Part shown: one piece after another, positions 61,127 through 64,000 of the stretch
Layout of the letters: each line of letters begins with the position of its first letter
Numbering within the stretch: position 1 is the first letter of the stretch
Source: Rhizoctonia solani
Lineage: Eukaryota; Basidiomycota; Agaricomycetes; Cantharellales; Ceratobasidiaceae
Direction: 5' to 3'
NCBI RefSeq assembly: GCF_016906535.1
Contig: NC_057372.1
Coordinates: forward strand, 1,779,501-1,843,500
Length of the DNA stretch: 64,000 nt
Translations under genes and position numbers: made by a program
The notes under the pieces: model-generated
Told to the model about the DNA's origin: nothing
Database searches by the model: none
Seen by the model: the letters and a program-made list of their open reading frames with translations, nothing else

Positions 61127-61995
61127 CTAAGAGCTATCTTTTCCTCCTCCCAGTGAGCTGAAGAACTCGTGATACGCATGGTCAATATCAAATAGAAGCT
61201 ACGGTAACTGGTGAGTGTCAACCGTTGCCCGTGGCATTAGCCCGCGCGTACCTGACGCGCTTGGTCCTCGCTTATCTCATCCGATGCTTTCATTGCATTG
61301 AGTGTAATAAGCCTGCAAGTTTGCCTCCTTTAACCATTTGATCCTTTTATCGGTCCCTGAAAACCTACCAGCTGACAATCTTACCTCGCCCTTCCCACTT
61401 AGCCGAGTCTTTGAACCTGGCATATCCAGTCATGAGCTCCTGCAAGCGAGGATGTAGCTGGTCCTTCGCCCTCAGCTTGAGATTGAGTGCGTCCATAAAT
61501 GTAATGAAGCTTTGGGTTGTCTCGGCTACCCATTTGGCAGTCTCCGCGGATCCCTGCTGATCGGAAGAGTGTTCAATAGTAGCAGGTACACCAACCTGAA
61601 CTCGATGAAGGGCAGCTGGGTGGTCCATCTATAAGTTTATGTGATAAGTTACAGCATAGGCCCCATAGCGGGAACTGGACTTACTTACGTTGTACCGTCG
61701 CATGAATTCTTCTACACTTGGCACCGAGTCTCCAACTAGCTTCAGCATAGTCTTATACTGAGATAAAAGTCTTGTACAAGCTGGGGTGTACCTGCAGGAT
61801 GTCAACTCGACGCCGAGGTAATATACATGAGCCCATACTCGGCAGCGTTGATGGCATCCCTCACGTACGCCCTCTCCAAATATTCAAGGGCAACAATTAT
61901 ACCGAAAAGCGTTGCCTGAGACTCATATTTTTCACGTTCGCGTTCGTATAGTATAAACGAGCTTCAGAATCAAGGTCAACAGCTGGAAACTGCAT
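61127..61995 (-). CDS. vps28: ESCRT-I subunit VPS28
   Basis: Starts at ATG 61995 (MQFPAVDLDSEARLYY) and ends SLGGGKDSS-stop at 61127-61129. The N-terminal coiled region is EREREKYESQATLFGIIVAL, RAYVRDAINAAE, then YTPACTRLLSQYKTMLKLV and SVPSVEEFMRRYNMDHPAA. The C-terminal four-helix domain is WVAETTQSFITFMDALNLKL, KDQLHPRLQELMTGYARF, and MKASDEISEDQARQLLFDID. VPS28 bridges ESCRT-I to ESCRT-II in multivesicular-body sorting. One one-base slip is needed at about 61945-61951, just after the start (between RLYYT and EREREKY). The C-terminal domain is intact. Confidence 0.9.
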
Positions 61996-62179
61996 CTGGT
62001 TAATGTCACAGTTCTCGTCAAATAGATTAATTAGTCATTATGCTACAGGCATGTAATCACGTGCGAGTTTCTGACACCCCAAATGGCCAATAATCCAGAC
62101 CAACTACTACATGAGGGACACTGCCAATAGCATCTATAAATACACTCAATCATCATCACTAGTTGATTTAATCTAGACC

Positions 62180-62737
62180 TTAATTTCCAGGTCGCCTGTG
62201 GTCTTCGTCAATTGAATTGATTACAGCAGATTCAACTTCATTAGTGGCGTGAAACGCTGGAAGAAGTGGCTTATGCTACGAGTCATAAATAATGCACTAG
62301 TAAATATTAGCGTTAAAATACATTCAGAATTGTGCTTACTAGGAGCATATGTCCGTTAACTTCGAGTTGTTCCACAAGGTGAGCCTTTGCTCCCTGTTGC
62401 TTTCGTCCTTGACCCCGAACATCCAATTGATGGCCATTGACTATTTGAGTAACCAAAATTATTATAGTTATGTACTAATAATTACTTGATAAATATGCGA
62501 AGACTTACCTAAGAGTGTAGCGATCCAAAGTTCTTCGTCGCTAGATTCAACTTGACCACGCTCAAAGTGCCAATTAATACTTGCTCCGACCTTTGCGGTA
62601 AATTTATCGAAGCGTTCAAGCCATAGCACTTCCGATCTCCCAGCTTCTCCATCCCTCAGTAAGTAGTATCGGCGAGGGATGCCATTTAGAGCATGGGTAG
62701 CTCCGTTAGTAAAGCCGTTGTGGTTGCTAGTACTCAT
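62180..62737 (-). CDS. Small dsRNA-binding-domain-like protein
   Basis: Starts at ATG 62737 (MSTSNHNGFTNGATHALNG) and ends EDHRRPGN-stop at 62180-62182. A single domain shows the helix-strand-strand-strand-helix order of a dsRBD: VLWLERFDKFTAKVGASINW, FERGQVESSDEELWIATLL, NGHQLDVRGQGRKQQGAKAH, LVEQLEVNGHMLL. The G-x-G-RKQ-x-AKA-HL block resembles the GxGxSKKxAKxxAA loop and helix-2 that contact dsRNA, but a second Lys is replaced by Gln. A short acidic C-terminus follows. I do not know this protein; the domain call is from pattern only. It is small (about 140 residues) and has no Dicer, ADAR or ribonuclease domain attached. Confidence 0.5.
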
Positions 62738-63561
62738 GTTGGTAGAGCGTTCTCTGAGATTAAGATGGGATGTTGTTGGTGTTATGCATCATACCTATAT
62801 ATGCGTCTCGGTAGCACAAGAACACACACCCGTACATCGAGACATTACAGAGTCTGTCCCCTGGTGAGCGGGAAGCTAATGAGCGGTGCTATGATCACAG
62901 TTAGTGGAATAATCCAGGCGGCAACAGGATCAGCCCTTGCAAAGCACGTTTACTCACGTGTTCAGCGCGTTATGAATGTCGATAGTGAAAAGGTTCGTAA
63001 CTTAAGGTGTATGTATATGCCGGTTTTCAAATATGTCAGAGGATGACTGGGGCCGGCTCAATGATTAAACAGCGGTCTCGGCAAGCAGCGATGCTCAGCT
63101 TGACTAATTGACTTGCTATGTTAATACATTGGATCTCATTTAGCTAGATAACAAGCACAGTGTCCGAAATGGCCGATTCATATTAAGGCGTTGCAAAACA
63201 AGAAATCCTTGCCTGTAAAATAGCGTGTACCTTGAAGAGCGCCCTCCGTTTTTGGAATAATGACGTGGTGCAAGTTGGAGATGGGGGTTGTCGACTACCC
63301 TCATAATATGAGTGGCGGACAAGTAAAATGGTGAGTTGATCAAGACTAAGTCAGAGAAGAGCGATGAATATGGGAAATCAAAGGTTGAGTGGGTGGCAGT
63401 GGTGGGACCAACGAAATTGCGGCATTACAATCACGTGAGCTTCGGTTTCCACACGTCACTCTCGATACCAGCTGTGACCCCTAAGATTCACCGGTCAGGT
63501 TGTTTTTGTGCTGGAACTGTTCCGAGGCTCTTGAAACATCCTAGGCTTAGATACTTTCAAT
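62738..63561. promoter_or_regulatory. divergent intergenic region: dsRBD-like / peroxin genes
   Basis: 824 bp between divergent starts. CACGTG cores lie at 62955-62960 and, 125 bp before the peroxin ATG, in AATCACGTGAG (63432-63437). The frame 63336-63638 overlaps the peroxin start in another phase and has no motif. Confidence 0.35.
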
Positions 63562-64000
63562 ATGAGTGTAATCCCTTCTTACGTGACAATACCAACAAAT
63601 GCTACAATCCTACCTACCAAATCTTCCCAAACTTCTGAAGGTTATTTCTCCCAATCGCCTTCTCGTGAAAGCTCTTCGCCACTGTCTGTAAGGACAACCT
63701 TAGAGGCTATGCAATTGAGGTCATCTAGTCAGTTGGTGGCATCACCGACGTCCGGTGGACCCCAGTCTCCCATGCGAACGTCAACTTTCAGCATACCAAG
63801 TATGCTACTTGCTGCTACTACACAATCAATGCCTACCGCCCCGACATCGCCTCGAGAGATCTTGGAGAGTAATGGAAAACTACTTTCCAACCGTGACGCA
63901 CTGTCTATTCAGATCACCACTGCCAACTTTCGTCGCTTTGTCTCTAGGAGCGGGCCGGTATTTTGGTTCCAGGACCGCGTGGAAGAGATAGTCCTATGGA
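63562..64000 (+). CDS. Integral peroxisomal membrane peroxin (Pex24/28-32 type), 5' part
   Basis: An open frame from ATG 63562 (MSVIPSYVTIPTNATILP) to the window edge, so the gene is cut off. The first 110 residues are Ser/Thr/Pro-rich and disordered, then LLSNRDALSIQITTANFRRF-VSRSGPVFWFQDRVEEIVLW begins the conserved Pex24p domain. Family members (Pex23/24/28-32) are ER- and peroxisome-associated membrane proteins that control peroxisome number and membrane contacts. The NFRRFV-x-GPVFW-QDR-EE-LW block is characteristic. Further domains, such as dysferlin motifs, would lie beyond 64000. Confidence 0.75.
   Translation, partial: MSVIPSYVTIPTNATILPTKSSQTSEGYFSQSPSRESSSPLSVRTTLEAMQLRSSSQLVASPTSGGPQSPMRTSTFSIPSMLLAATTQSMPTAPTSPREILESNGKLLSNRDALSIQITTANFRRFVSRSGPVFWFQDRVEEIVLW

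Noticed and set aside
63336..63638. 100-residue frame overlapping the peroxin start
   Set aside because: Different phase from the conserved Pex24p-like frame and no conserved sequence.

Overview
This 64 kb window is nuclear DNA from a filamentous basidiomycete. Nearly every gene is split by short introns, mostly about 45-70 nt with GTRNGT donors and CTNA(A/C) branch-like sites. Intergenic gaps are a few hundred bases, both strands are used equally, and several families are typical of Agaricomycetes: a GSTFuA-like glutathione transferase, a seven-helix DUF6533-like membrane protein, a WC-2-type PAS/GATA regulator and small secreted double-psi beta-barrel proteins. My best guess at lineage is Rhizoctonia/Ceratobasidium-like Cantharellales, but this is inference and not proven by the sequence. 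No rRNA, tRNA, CRISPR or intact transposon was recognised.

Layout. 1-9.5 kb: 3' end of a TBC/RabGAP gene (+), an SVOP-like MFS transporter (+), and a very large arrestin-like protein with a proline-rich tail (-). 10-17 kb: an Ohr/OsmC peroxidase (+), an unrecognised nuclear-type protein (-) and PRMT5 (+). 17-25 kb: a CoA-type Nudix hydrolase (+), GST (-), molybdopterin synthase small subunit MOCS2A (-), pICln (+), a Bqt4-like KilA-N tail-anchored protein (-) and a thymine-DNA-glycosylase-type enzyme (-). 25-37 kb: an allantoate-permease-family MFS (-), WC-2-like regulator (+), PET191/COA5 (+) and cytochrome P450 (-). 37-47 kb: 7TM protein (+), CCDC174-like (-), ankyrin protein (+), Med22 (-), SDS22 (+) and ataxin-2/Pbp1 (+). 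47-56 kb: a BUB1/Mad3 kinase (-), an Hsp20 with heat-shock elements (+) and VPS34 (+). 56.5-59.6 kb: a 962-bp inverted duplication carrying two copies of a secreted double-psi beta-barrel gene that look identical, around a 1.18 kb unique spacer. 60-64 kb: a second Ohr (-), VPS28 (-), a dsRBD-like protein (-) and the 5' part of a Pex24/28-type peroxin (+).

Themes. Most genes are housekeeping. Functional links include PRMT5 and pICln (two methylosome subunits about 3 kb apart), VPS34 and VPS28 (endosomal trafficking), Med22 and SDS22 sharing a 174 bp divergent promoter, and two Ohr paralogues about 50 kb apart.

The most unusual items are: (1) the inverted duplication; (2) repeated single-base frame slips, nearly all of the 'one base missing' type, in otherwise well conserved genes (arrestin-like, Nudix, ankyrin, SDS22, ataxin-2, BUB1, VPS28), which suggests uncorrected assembly errors rather than many pseudogenes; (3) three in-frame-only GC-AG introns; (4) 10-nt and 31-nt microexons. 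Exon joins were made by eye; gene ends are reliable where a stop or start motif is stated, while internal splice sites are inferred.
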